A DNA stretch of 64,000 nt, taken from assembly GCA_003439945.1 (NCBI GenBank), contig QVRM01005375.1, positions 1,412,290 to 1,476,289 on the forward strand, given 5' to 3'. Source of the stretch: Dermanyssus gallinae. Lineage: Eukaryota; Arthropoda; Arachnida; Mesostigmata; Dermanyssidae. The notes under the pieces were generated by a model. It did no database searches. It saw nothing but the letters and a program-made list of their open reading frames with translations, and was not told the DNA's origin. Each line of letters starts with the position of its first letter. Position 1 is the first letter of the stretch. Both the position numbers and the translations under genes were made by a program. Of the stretch, positions 46,860-58,140 are shown piece by piece.

Positions 46860-47135
46860 CTAATCTTTTTCCATGCGCTTTTGTAAAGTTTGTTTGATTA
46901 GGGCATGTTCGGCTTCTTCATCAAACAAAATGTAAGGTTTTTCGTAAGGTTTAGAATCAGTAAAGGTCTCATGAAGCGAGGTCCCATGTTATGCTGTGTG
47001 TTCCAGCTGCTAGCATTTATTTAATACATTTTGTAGTCGCATCGAGACCTTCATAGGTATGCGAGAGGTCACTTTAATCAAGTCGCGAAGGCCTTCTTCT
47101 TTAGCTGCCACTAATAAACTTCGTGCGGCAATGCA
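46860..47135 (-). pseudogene. Unidentified coding relic
   Basis: One minus-strand frame runs for 91 codons with only two stops (TAG, TAA) before a final TAG. It has convincing protein texture: ARSLLVAAKEEGLRDLIKVT, PMKVSMRLQNVLNK, then TFTDSKPYEKPYILFDEEAE and LIKQTLQKRMEKD. I do not recognise the family. It may be a decayed gene, a processed pseudogene or a transposon piece. A perfect palindrome lies 67 bp beyond its upstream end. Confidence 0.4.
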
Positions 47136-47201
47136 TTACGAATTACTGGCGATTGTTCTTGCGTTGCTAGCACTGCTAGCTGTAAATGCCATTTAAATGT
47201 T

Positions 47202-47257
47202 CTTGGATTACGTGCGCCTTATTTCGGCAGGCCGAAATAAGGCGCACGTAATCCAAG
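47202..47257. repeat. Perfect 27-bp palindrome with 2-bp spacer
   Basis: CTTGGATTACGTGCGCCTTA... (47202-47228) is repeated as its exact reverse complement at 47231-47257 with only AG between. Homology stops sharply at both outer ends. It could extrude a cruciform or form a hairpin in RNA. It may be a fold-back insertion, a tiny inverted-repeat element or an assembly/cloning artefact. Confidence 0.95.
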
Positions 47258-47369
47258 TCCAAATATCCAATCTAAGACCAAAATGATCGGCGCTATTATA
47301 CATGCGAAGAGGCATCATATGAGAAACGATACTCATTCTTCTACTAAGTAACGTTTTATTTGTACTAGT

Positions 47370-47406
<37 letters not shown>

Positions 47407-47578
47407 TTTGGTAATACTTACTACTATACTAGAGACTATCTTTTCACCATTTCAATCGTTTGTTTTTATTGAGCTATCGCGTCAATTTTGTTATAAGTAT
47501 TGAAATGGTTATTGCCAGGTGTCTAGGTATTTGTACAACTTAGTATGCGTATATATCCACATACATACGCATAGTACG

Positions 47579-47681
<103 letters not shown>

Positions 47682-48424
47682 CTAGGTGTGTGAGAGCGAC
47701 GCCAGATGATAAAACAAGAGGGTTTATCGAGCGGCGTCATCACCTTCATCAACTTAATAGAAGAGTTAAGATGATGATCATCGTTGTAGTCGGCCTCGGC
47801 CGGCCGTCTCGCCGTTTAGCCACTTTGTTGCTGACCTTAACTCACGCACGCACGCTTGCCCGCTGATGGTCATCATCATCACCATCACCATCATCATCAC
47901 CGTGATGATGCCCATAATGACGGCGACAAGCAGAGAGAGAGATAGAACGAGAGAGAGAGAGATAAAGGTGGGGAGAGAACGGTTGGAATGATCAGCGTCA
48001 CCTGCACAGCGACCTCGTCTCTCGTTGTTCGTTCCGCTGTTGTTGTCTGGACAACCAACAAGCCACCAAAGCAACAACAGCAGCAGCAGCGGCAGGGCAG
48101 AGGGGGGATGAGGGATGGGGTGAGTTGTAGGAAAGAAACGAGCGGGCCGGTCAGCCAGGGAAGCAGCCAATCAGGCAGACAAACAGACAGACAGACAGAC
48201 CGGGAAAGAAGGAGGAGGCTTCGATTCGTCGAATCCAGCCTGCCGGCCATTTTCAGAAGTTGGTCTAGTTGAATGAACGATGATATAGGCTGCCTACCAT
48301 TTGTTTGTCATAGCTATCAATATTGTTGTTGTTGTTGTTTTTGTTGTTATGGTCATTTTTGTTGTTGTTGTTGTTGTTGCTTTTTGTTGTTGTTGTTGCT
48401 TTCTTTGTTGTTTTGTTGTTGTTG

Positions 48425-48545
48425 AGGCCGTGCCGTTACCGCTCGATGCTCACCAGGCCCGAATGGCTCGCCCATCGGATACGACCCAACCATCGGACAC
48501 CTTTCGTCGTCGGCTGTTTTTACAGCATCACCGTTGTTGCTGTTG
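48425..48545 (+). repeat. 120-bp direct duplication, unit 1
   Basis: Begins GAGGCCGTGCCGTTACCGCT and is about 85-90% identical by eye to 49087-49205. Both units end in AGCATCACCGTTGTTG and run straight into a GTT repeat. The shared part includes CATCGGATACGACCCAACC and CACCTTTCGTCGTCGGCTGT. Confidence 0.88.
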
Positions 48546-49086
48546 TTGTTGTCTTTATTAGCATCAACATCATCATATTTATTAGCATCAACTGGTGCTA
48601 ACAAATGTTCGATAAAAATAGTTCGATCTATACCGGGCCGTTCTTCCGTCATCATTGTCCGCCAGGTTACAGCAGCAGCAGCAGCAGCAACAGCAACAAC
48701 CACCATAGCAGCAGTAACAATAGCAGCCACAGTCACAGATGTTGTTGCCTGCGGCCAACCAGTGGTGTGGCTCGTGGGTAGTGAGTGAGTAAACGAGTGT
48801 GTTTGTGGTAGTGGTGGTGGTGCTGGTGATAGTGGTGGGTAGTGGTCATTTGGTTGCCTGATCGCTCGCTGTTCTGGCCACAACAGCCATCATGCCGCAA
48901 TACCAGCCGCCGCCGCCACCACCACCACCAGCCGCTGCCGCAGCAAGACCACCGCCAATAATCTCGCTGCACTGCTCTGCACTAAATCTTAGCAACAGAA
49001 GCAGTGAGCAACTCAGCAGCAATAAGTGACAAAGCGTGCGTAGCAGTCGTAAGGAAGTGCGTAGCGTTGGGACAATCGCAAGAGTT

Positions 49087-49202
49087 GAGGCCGTGCCGTG
49101 CCGTGACCGCTCGATGCTCACCAGGCCCCGGCTGGCCCGATCATCGGATACGACCCAACCGACGGACACCTTTCGTCGTCGGCTGTTTTGACAGCATCAC
49201 CG

Positions 49203-49205
<3 letters not shown>
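49087..49205 (+). repeat. 120-bp direct duplication, unit 2
   Basis: Second copy of the 48425-48545 unit, 660 bp downstream, with a GCCGT slippage near its start. It is followed by a much longer GTT repeat. Confidence 0.88.
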
Positions 49206-49255
<50 letters not shown>

Positions 49256-49366
49256 GCTGTTGTTGTTGTTGTTGTTACTGTTGCTGTTGTTGTTACTGTT
49301 GCTGTTGTTGTTACTGCTGCTGTTGTTGTTACTGTTGTTATTCCTGTTGTTCCTGTTGTTGTTGTC
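49201..49366. repeat. (GTT)n with 18-bp higher-order units
   Basis: About 165 bases of GTT/GCT, changing after about 49276 into an 18-base unit of the form ACTGTTGCTGTTGTTGTT repeated about three times. Leucine-, valine- or (antisense) threonine-runs in the frames are products of this repeat. Confidence 0.93.
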
Positions 49367-49460
49367 AAAATCGATGTCTCATTCACACACTCACTAATAA
49401 AGGCCCCGAAAAACTACCTCCCCCGACAAAACTGTACCTACAGAGACAATGTTTAGCCGT

Positions 49461-49912
49461 TGTTGTCACTCTGCGTCGGCCTGCACAAGTACACCGCGCG
49501 GAACAAAATCCCACCGCAAACCGGATTCGGTAAACATTCGCGACCGTGCCAGACTAAACAGTAAGAATTAAAACAACCTTTACTCATTGCAAGAATGGCT
49601 ACGATAGAGTCTGTCTAACAGTATCCATCTCGCAAATGTAAATGTGTTGCGTGGCGGTACACCAATAAACGAAATAGCAGACACCGGCGACTACTCGAAC
49701 AAACTGCCGGCGGATTGGCACTGCCCACCGATAACCACATACAATTGTATGTATCAAGCATTCGCTGACAGGTGAACTTTTAAAAAGATTTGAGTAGCAC
49801 AATCAACTTATCGGTATACTACTTTTGGTATAAACTACACCAAATGCAAATACCTAACAGCATCATTATATCTGTTGTACGTGCTTAATTCAGTTTGCTG
49901 ATATATGTTAAT

Positions 49913-49953
<41 letters not shown>

Positions 49954-51480
49954 TATCTATATCTAAGTATCTCTCTCTTTTGCTACATCAGTTGTGTTGC
50001 TTACTAGTGTGGGTATACCTGTCGAAATTCTTACTCTGCTTACGCATCCTTCAAAGCCCCTACATTGGCAAGCGGAGGGGGACGGGAGCGGAGCAGGCAC
50101 GAGGAAAAGCTAGAGATGAGTCTGTCCACATTTTGCAACCGTGTACGGAGATGATGACTGAGCTGTTACGGCTGCTGCTGATGCTGCAGCTGCTCTTGGT
50201 GATGACCTTCCATCTATCTAACGATCTACCTACGACAATCTTCACTTTGATGATCATGCCAAGCCACCGCGCCAACACCAACACCGCAGCAACCAGAAGC
50301 GAGAGCTTCTACTGCTGTCTCTAATAACGCTCCTTGCGGACGACTGCATTTTCTTCGAAAAACGTCATCCATTCACACCCGTCATTTCCTCTCTTTGAAA
50401 AGCATCACAGCAGTGACAATGGCCATCACCATATTTACCTGCAATATATATACATATATATAGCGAGTCATCCTCAGGAAGCAATAGAAAGTAAAGCTAA
50501 ATGCGTCTAACTGGTTAACATGTGACTCATATCGCAATTGCAAAATCCGCTCCCGTGGCAACTGGTTGTACAGCTATGAGTGCAAGTAATGACTTTTGAC
50601 TGATAACTACTTGCATTAGTAGTTTGCATGTTGCACCGCTTCTCGCACCGATCTGCTAACTAATATACAAAATTAAGCTAATATGGCACTGGTGAAGACA
50701 ATTTACGATAGTAATATATTATTGTTTTTTTTTGGCGTCGTATTGGCTATTTTAAATATTCATATTGCCGCATTTACTCATTGTTACTATTGTCATAATC
50801 ATTTATCAAAGCGTTAAGGTTACCTGCAACATTGTAAAGTGCGGACATACAATTTTTTGTAGACGCTCGTCGAAGCTTGACGCTTGTAGACGCTTGATGA
50901 TTTTGGAAGCGTTTTGGACCATCTCATTCCAGCTTCAATTTTTGGCATGAGCCCACAATGAGGCTAACTCATGTCCACTGCATCTGATCCCATTGCCAAG
51001 ACACACACACACACAGATACACGTGAGGCACTGGTCTGTGAGAGGCGGGTGAGCAGTAGCCTTATCCTATGATATATTCTAAGAGCGTTTCTGAATATAC
51101 TGCTGAGCCTTTTTTGCGTGCCTCAAGAACGCGATAGCGCAAGATAGTTTTCCGACTACCTTTAACCTCGCTAATGCAGTTAAGCTTAGCACTGTTGCTA
51201 CAAGTGTCAGTTTTTATTGAATTATGTTTATTACTGTCGATCTTCTTTCTTGTGTCTCCGTTATTAATGTTGATAGCTTCGACCTTGTTCGTTGTTGTGC
51301 TTACTTATGGTGGCCCACATTTGTTTTTTTTTTCACTTATTGTCGTTTTTTGGTCGGTATTTTGTCTCTGTTCATGTATCTTCACCTAAAAGACCTTGCT
51401 GTTGATGCTACAGTTACGCTACTTTTTGGAGTATGCTCTTCTGATTTAAATTATGTACGATCATGGTATTTTTGTGGTTG
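49461..51480. other. Non-coding stretch
   Basis: (TA)n at about 49923-49951 preceded by CT repeats. No gene recognised; small frames at 49905-50324 and 51174-51487 are not protein-like. Confidence 0.55.
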
Positions 51481-51980
51481 GCCGTAACTTTCATTGGTCA
51501 TCTGTTGTTGTTGTTGCTGTTCTTGCTACCGCTGTCACGATAGCATCATTAGTTCATCATAGTTGCTGTTGTTGTTTTTGTTGTTGTTGTGGTGAGAGGG
51601 TTTGTTGTTAGTGTGTGCCTGTTCCAAGTATTGTCGTCGTTTGTCAGCTGCTGCTGCTGCTGGTGTTGCCGTTGTTATCTTTAAGGTAGTTGTTTTTTTT
51701 TTTCGTTCACGTCGTCTGTCGTTTGCGTCTATGTCTTACTGCTTGTCTGAGGCCTTCTGCGGTTCTGTTTTTGTTTGTGTCGCTCCTGCTGTCCCTGACT
51801 TCATTAATCTGATGCTGCTGCTGCTTGTGTTGTTGCCACCGATGAATGCATACATGTACGTATGTACGGTTGTTGCTGTTGTTTCTGTTGTTGCTGTTGT
51901 TTCTGTTGTTGTTGTTGTTGTTATTGTTATTATTGTTCACGCAGATGCAGCTGATGGCGGTTTCGGAGATGTCGTTAGTT
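51480..51980. repeat. TTG/CTG-rich imperfect repeat region
   Basis: Discontinuous TTG and CTG runs, including an 18-base-type pattern TTGTTGCTGTTGTTTCTG near 51870-51925. A 126-codon plus frame (51602-51982) is valine-rich and follows the repeat. Confidence 0.75.
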
Positions 51981-52982
51981 AAGGTGGGGGCTGATGGGGG
52001 GTGGTGGGGTAAATGACGCCCGTGCTATCATCATCGTCATCATCATAGGCGCTCGCCATTAGTGAGTGCAGGGTTGCTCACTGTCGCCCGTTGATGCCGC
52101 AGGCGATCTGCGCGCCGGCTGTCACACACGGCGATGATAGCCTTGTCTCTCTCTCTCTCTCTCTCTCGCTCTGTTTCACACGCAATCTTTAACTCACTTA
52201 CGTACTCTCTCTTTCTCATTCTTTCTGTCACTCTCTCCTCCCCCCCCCCCCCCCCCCCACTCACAGACACTGGCAGCTCACTTGCAGCCAACAAGGACAA
52301 CGATTATTTGATATTCGTAGCCTCAACGCATTCAACGGCCAGTGTTAGTGAGTCGGTGAGTCAGTCAGTGAGTCAGTAAGATAGACAGTCAGTCATCCAG
52401 TGAGAGACAACAACAGAGACTCGACCTATCCCGGCATACAAAGCCGGGTACGCAAAACCAACTGGAGAGTAGTGATTCTCGCTCTATACGATGTGCGAGA
52501 GAGAGAGAGAGAAAGATCTCTCTTCCAGAGACAGGAGAGCAGCATTCGTGCAATGCTTGTTGCCTATTGATTAAAATGGTTGATCTTCGGTTGGCTCATA
52601 TACCATCCGTCTGCGCTCTCTGACGTGAAACGTCACATCTTTGAGTTGGCTGTCGGAAACCGATTGAACACTTTGCCGCCGCCACGCTTTGCCCGTCCTC
52701 ACTTCGTCACGCCTTTTGAGGAAGGAAAGCTCTTCGTGCGATTGTAACCGTCAATCTACACGACCACATCTAATTAACCTTCGTAACCGCAAGTCGATAC
52801 TGGCTTCGAAGCTACGACTAGTAGAGCCTACCTTTGGGTCGGTTCCTAACCCTGTCCGGTTAAAGTCAGGATAGTCACAGTGGTAACGGGGGGATGGCAA
52901 TGAAACAACCGCGTTTTGCCGTTACAATACACCAGCTTTTCAATGGTGAACATTCCAAAAATGCTATATCTTGTATAAACGT

Positions 52983-53022
<40 letters not shown>

Positions 53023-53860
53023 AGAGAGAATTTGAAAGAAGAAGAGAGAACTCGTTGTACAAATGCTGGTATTATCGTAGCGAGAAAGCACAAATTGCCA
53101 ATAGAACCGTTTAGCCACGCCGAGCGAAAAGACCAGCGCGTTTTAACGAATGACATTTTTTAGTTAGTTTAATTTACTACTACTACTACTACCACTACCA
53201 CAGCCACTTATAATGAGACCAGAACAGCGAACCATCGGATATGATAACGATAGGAATAAACACAACAACAGTAATCAAAGCTGCTGCATCAAAGCGGCTT
53301 GTGCAGCAGCAGCATCAACAGCCGCAGTGCAGTGAGTGTCGAATGCTGCAGCCATTTTGTCATCATCATTATGCGGCATCGGGCCAGATGGACGGATGGA
53401 CGGACAGACACGTCATCATCATCATCATTATCAACATCACCACCCCCCGGCCCCTTCCATCTATCTTTCATCCCTCTCATTTGTCTTCACCTTCATTCCC
53501 CCCCCCCCCCTTATCGTCCTCGTTTACCATCGGCGTGTCCATCAGCACCAGCGGCATACTCAGCATCGTCATCATCATCATCATCTCCACCATAACAATG
53601 ATAGTGGTGCTCATGTTGATGATGATGATGATGATGATGAGCGATGGTGGTGGAGATCGAAACGGCCAAAGGGTCGGTTGACGAGCCACGGTCGACAAGA
53701 TCGTGGCGGTGCTTTTTGCTCTTCACCATCGTTGTCGTCGTCGCAATCATTCCTTCGTCACTTTTTCTCCCCCGCCCCCCCCCTCTCTCTTCTTTTCCCT
53801 TTTTCTCCCCTTCTTCCCCTTTCTCTCCTCCCGCGCTTTCTTTCTCTCTAAATCTCTTGC
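51981..53860. other. Repeat-rich block leading to the polyQ exon
   Basis: It holds (CT)n at about 52145-52170 with a poly-C run at 52238-52258, (AG)n at about 52498-52512, (TA)n at 52986-53020, (CAT)n runs at 53414-53432 and 53565-53585, (GAT)n at 53616-53640, and C runs at 53499-53510 and 53772-53783. TGACGT and ACGTCA half sites face each other at about 52622-52636. No coding frame is recognised. Confidence 0.5.
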
Positions 53861-53862
53861 AG

Positions 53863-54192
53863 TCAAAACAGTGCAGAAGCAAGCGACCACTCATTGTCTG
53901 TTTGTCCGCTGCTGCTACAACACCAACAACAACAACAGCAGCAACATCAGCAACAACAACAACAACAACAACATCAGCAACAACAACAACAACAACAGAA
54001 ACAAGAGCCACAATCACCGCAGCAACAGCAGCAACAACAGCAGCAGACCAACGATTGTGGCGGGAACTCGGGCCCCGCTGCTGCGGAGGCTGCTGACCGC
54101 GTCACCGCCGCCATTGCCGGCATTGCTCTGCTTGACAAAACAGGAGGCCCGCAAGCCTACCGACCAACCAAGCGGGTTCATTCTGTGTATCT
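53863..54192 (+). CDS. Candidate polyglutamine coding exon
   Basis: A strong acceptor (a long pyrimidine tract from about 53800, then CTCTTGCAG at 53854-53862) opens a frame that begins QNSAEASDHSLSVCPLLLQH. It continues through glutamine runs broken by histidines and KQEPQSP, then TNDCGGNSGPAAAEAADRVT and IAGIALLDKTGGPQAYRP. A GTATGT donor at 54193 fits the reading phase; without splicing the frame stays open to about 54364 in low-complexity sequence. Gln/His-rich tracts with short conserved-looking flanks are typical of arthropod transcriptional regulators, but the flanks are not recognised. CAA/CAG coding of the run is clear. Confidence 0.5.
53925..54052. repeat. (CAA/CAG)n repeat inside candidate exon
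   Basis: About 128 bases of CAA, CAG and occasional CAT/CAC codons, in frame with the candidate exon. Confidence 0.93.
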
Positions 54193-54365
54193 GTATGTCT
54201 GTCTGTTTGTCTGCATATCGAGGCTTCGTTCGGCCCGACCCTCACGGTGCCTCACTGCCACCGCGGTCACCGCTCTGCCCTTTCTTCCATTCTCTGCTGA
54301 CTTTCTTTCTGGCGCGTTCTCCCTCTCCCCCCCCCCCTCTCTCTCTCTCTCTCGCTCTGAATGAA

Positions 54366-54485
54366 TATGGCGCGCTCTCTCTGTTCAGCGGCAATGAAGA
54401 ATGTGGGCCGGTCATTGTACGCTTCGAGCTACGATCGCAACGATGGACTTCGTACCTCGCATCGGAAAAGTAGAGGAAAGTAGAG

Positions 54486-54524
<39 letters not shown>

Positions 54525-54677
54525 GTATATCCGGGGCGCACTGCTGAAGTGGTCTTAGCCCACCCTATACGAAATTGAGTAACATTCACAGTGCACACGT
54601 TCTCGGGAGACAATTGTCGCTCCACTTGCATCCTTAATAAAACGGACAGTTATATATATATATATATACAACGTGCC

Positions 54678-54711
<34 letters not shown>

Positions 54712-55620
54712 GTGAGCCCCTTGGGAACGACCTAATAATATTCGTACTTATTCAGAAATCTAATCTTATAGTATACTAGACTTGTATTTCATTAACACTT
54801 CAGTAGTACTACACTACTAGCAACGGTGTGTGAGTGCCAAACAAAATCGTCACATCCGATTGTTTACACCGCACCTAATCGTATGTGCCAAACTGCGCCC
54901 GCGTTTCCTATACAGCACTCCGGTCATCGCCCCATATGAAAACAACTTTGCTATATTTTGTTTCTCAGGCAGACATGTAACGTCGAATCTTTCATGTAGA
55001 CTCGTATAAAATCGTATTTTGTTTTTAGACCCACGTGCTAAGAAGATGAAGAACTGTAATGAGGTGCTTTTTCCATGGGGTAGTTTGCAAAGAGCGTTAC
55101 CAAGGATATGCAACAACTTCGCGATAATTTCAAACGTGCTCTATTTAAGTCAGCTCATCCTCGACTTGTTCTAAGCAACTGTAACAACAACCCTGCATTG
55201 CCTGCTTTGACCCTTTGGTTGGAGTGCTTCAAAAAGCATCAACTAAACAAATCTCTATCTCCAATCGCCGACAAATGTGGGGTGATCGTTGCCTTTCCAG
55301 GTAACTTTTTACGCAGGTGTGCTTTGCAGTAGTATTTGGATATTTTCTTTGTTTGCGTTAGGCAGAAGACCCAATATATTTTCTTAATTTGCGTTAGGCA
55401 GAACATAAAGCTGCAATAATTAGCGATAGTTGTAAAAAAATATGTTTCGGAAAAACACGCGACGAATATAGCTTTGGTAGATGTGCGAAGAAGCATGCAT
55501 ACATGAATATATTGCACACATGAATACAGTGCGGCAAGAACTACTTGAGAGTTTTAAACTTTTTGACATAAAAGTCAAAGTAGACTAGGTAGGTCAAAAG
55601 TCGAGGTTTATTAAAAAGTG
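54366..55620. other. Unassigned stretch with TA tracts
   Basis: CT-TA compound repeat at about 54485-54525 and TA tracts at 54652-54668 and 54680-54708. Frames at 54850-55116 (minus) and 55108-55332 (plus, 74 codons) are unidentified. Confidence 0.5.
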
Positions 55621-55639
55621 ACTTGTATGTCGTTAAGTC

Positions 55640-55990
55640 TGAAAGATGATCGTCCCGGGACTTTTCGGCATTGCCTATACGAGATACACCAATTTTGATG
55701 ACTTTTTAGCATAACATGGTGGTTATCTTCGAAACCTCCCGCCGAGTATTTTCTTTCAGCTCGTCGATGGTGGCGGGCTTGCTAACAAACACCTTGCTCT
55801 TGTAAAACTCCACAGAAATAGTCCAGGGGCGTCAGGTTGCGCGAACGAGGTGGCCACGGAACGCCTGCTCTTTCTAGGAGATCACGCGCCAACCAAACTT
55901 TTTTTCAACCAAGCAAATGTTCGTTGTACAACTTAATAAGCTCCACTTTCTGAGAGATATCCACAGTGAAATTGTACAGGGCGGCGATGT
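55640..55990 (-). pseudogene. Internally deleted transposase relic (IS630-like, family C)
   Basis: On the minus strand VDISQKVELIKLYNEH (about 55975-55915) resembles the first helix of a transposase DNA-binding domain. It is followed almost at once by GVPWPPRSRNLTPLDYF (third catalytic region, normally SPDLTPLDFFLW), YKSKVFVSKPATIDELKEN, RREVSKITT and, in another frame, NWCISYRQCRKVPGR. This gives the N- and C-terminal ends with the middle missing, as in an internally deleted non-autonomous derivative. Several frameshifts are present. Terminal repeats were not confidently found; a TA tract (56068-56098) lies on one side. Confidence 0.62.
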
Positions 55991-56063
55991 TTACAAACAC
56001 TTCGTCGTCAGTACCCCGTTACGGTATGCCGGCAACATTCGAAACTAACGCTCAAATGACTAC

Positions 56064-56099
<36 letters not shown>

Positions 56100-56144
56100 T
56101 TATACAATGAAGTAGGCCAAGTATTTTATTTATATAATTTCTCT

Positions 56145-56255
56145 ATGTTAGCACTTTGGAGTGGACAATTGTCTCCGTGCGAACGTGTGATCACGGGTTC
56201 TCTAACCCAGGGTTAGCCCAGTTTAACAATGTGCCCCGAACAGACGCTGCGTTTC
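56145..56255 (-). repeat. Dispersed repeat family B, copy 2
   Basis: Homologous to 24672-24785, beginning ATGTTAGCACTTTGGAGTG and sharing GGTTCTCTAACCCAGGGTTAG-like and AGCCCA landmarks. It is framed by (TA)n tracts at 56068-56098 and 56297-56343. Confidence 0.7.
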
Positions 56256-56296
56256 CTCGTTGAATGTCGAGCGACAGCCTCTGGCGCAAGAATTCA

Positions 56297-56343
<47 letters not shown>
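56297..56343. repeat. (TA)n microsatellite
   Basis: 47 bases of alternating T and A. The following 56344-56950 has short TA runs (56822-56867) and no recognised gene. Confidence 0.96.
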
Positions 56344-56349
<6 letters not shown>

Positions 56350-56953
56350 TCCTCCCTAAATTACTTAAGATTAATCATGTGATCTAGCTTGCAGATTGGA
56401 CAATAGGTGCTGCTGCTGGTGGTGCTATAGCAACAATAGCGAGTGTCGCACCATTGCAAGCAGCAGACAAACCATCAGGGATGACCATCAGCGTGAGCAT
56501 GTTCATTTTGTGTTTTGTTGCTTTGTTAATTGTCTGTTTTGTTCAAAGCTCCTTCCTTGGCCAGCGTCGGCGTCTTTACTGTCGTTACGCAGTAACTGAC
56601 CTCAATCGCTGGCCGTGGCGGAACTGCCCTTGACGCAGTTGGACGGTCCGAGCAGAGCAGATGAAGGCAATTCGACGCAAAATCGAGGCTTGCTTATTTT
56701 CCTTACTCTCCGGCTCCACGTTAGTTTTGTTCGTGAGGATGCCCCGACCTGCTGCGCGGCGGCCGAGTTTAATTAAACTAATGAAAGTACGCCATATAGC
56801 GCTTAAGTTCACATACTAGAGTATATATATATATACCCTTAAATATATATATATATATATATATATAGCAATGCGTGTCCATGATCTATGCGCGTCATCT
56901 TACGATGTGGCAAATGTTTCTGTTGCAATCCCGATCAGCACACGCAATGCGCT

Positions 56954-57094
56954 TTATTGCGGAATAAGATGGCATTCCACATCATCGTCGTCATCGGCTT
57001 TAATGTACTCATATTCGTTCCTGTATGAGTTTACAGCACTATTGAGGACATCCATTAGTACTTCATGGTATTCAGAATCGCTGTGATCACTTTT
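56954..57094 (-). CDS. Candidate terminal coding exon, unidentified
   Basis: A minus-strand acceptor (CCCCCGCACAG) opens 46 codons plus TAA in phase 0. The peptide is acidic: KSDHSDSEYHEVLMDVLNSA, then a tyrosine-rich stretch and ADDDDDVECHLIPQ. The stop codon overlaps an AATAAA signal (reverse complement of 56953-56958). Composition, acceptor and poly(A) signal agree. The family is not recognised. Confidence 0.42.
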   Translation of the reverse strand, partial: KSDHSDSEYHEVLMDVLNSAVNSYRNEYEYIKADDDDDVECHLIPQ

Positions 57095-57099
57095 CTGTG

Positions 57100-57839
57100 C
57101 GGGGGTAGCTCATCCTCCCACTACCCCCACCGCTCACCTGTCCAACCAACTTGGCTACCAAACTTTATTTAGCTACGTCCATCTTCACATGCTAGGTAGA
57201 TTAAACACGTTTTTGTAGCATGCAATGCAATTGTCCACTAGACGGACAGTAACCACATACATTTTATTGTTTAGTATAAATCCTCCGAAACTCAACACAC
57301 CTAGTCCAACGATTCTCAATAGTCTAAATAATCGTTTGGTCCCTGTTGTTGGCCCTGGTTTGATCCCTGTTGATTTTATTTGAGCGATGTTCATAGAGAA
57401 TAGATGATAAACAGAACGGCTCAGAGTCAGCGGCGGTCAGATGGCTCAATATGTCCGGCCTTTGATGGTTTAAGGGTATATCTCACGGCGATGCCAAGTC
57501 CGCAGGGGGCGGATAATAGTCTATATTTAGAAAATAATATTAAAAAAAAGTATGAAGCATTTACAACAATGTTGTTGATATTGTTATTTGTGTGATACTC
57601 CTGTTGTTTGTCATAATCGTTTCCTAACTTATTAGTTATGCTAACTACCATACGTTGTCTAAATTTTTAGTCGGGCGTCATCTTAAAGACAAATACGATA
57701 CACTGTCTCCGTGATAAGGATTATATTTTGTACACCATCAGAACGTTAAATTAACTATAATAATAAAGGAAAACTGCTAGAGAAGCTTTCATTTTGCTGC
57801 AGCAGAAACGTCAAGTTTCCTTGTAGTGTTGTCAGCCCC

Positions 57840-57880
<41 letters not shown>

Positions 57881-58140
57881 CGATCTTTTAAATATATATA
57901 ATCCAAGGCGTTCCACAATCACACCAGGGATCAATGAGCTTCTATTTTTCAGCACCGTGGAATGTATCATATATATATATATCTGTATATATATATATAC
58001 ACATGTTGTACGTGCTTGTAACAGTAGTGGGCAGTGATAAACATGAACGCAGCGCAGAAGCGATATACGTAATCGGAAAAGCCAATAAAACCAGAACGGA
58101 ATCGAGACGACATGTGGTGGAGGTATATGTGTTATACATT
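57100..58140. other. Non-coding stretch with TA tracts
   Basis: (TA)n at 57843-57874 and shorter tracts near 57970-58002. No gene recognised. Confidence 0.6.

Larger units (their letters stand above)
47690..49460. other. GC- and trinucleotide-rich block
   Basis: It contains (CAT/CAC)n at 47870-47908, (AG)n at 47930-47963, CAGACAGA runs at about 48175-48200, (TTG)n at 48323-48420, CAGCAG and CAACAA runs at 48670-48700, and the repeats listed separately. Frames up to 176 codons (48353-48883 minus) are homopolymer-rich (Gln, Asn, Val, Ala) and follow the repeats. It could be an exon-rich or UTR region; nothing specific is recognised. Confidence 0.4.

Noticed and set aside
49188..49397. Poly-leucine or poly-valine protein
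   Set aside because: It follows the GTT repeat in every frame; no flanking conserved sequence.
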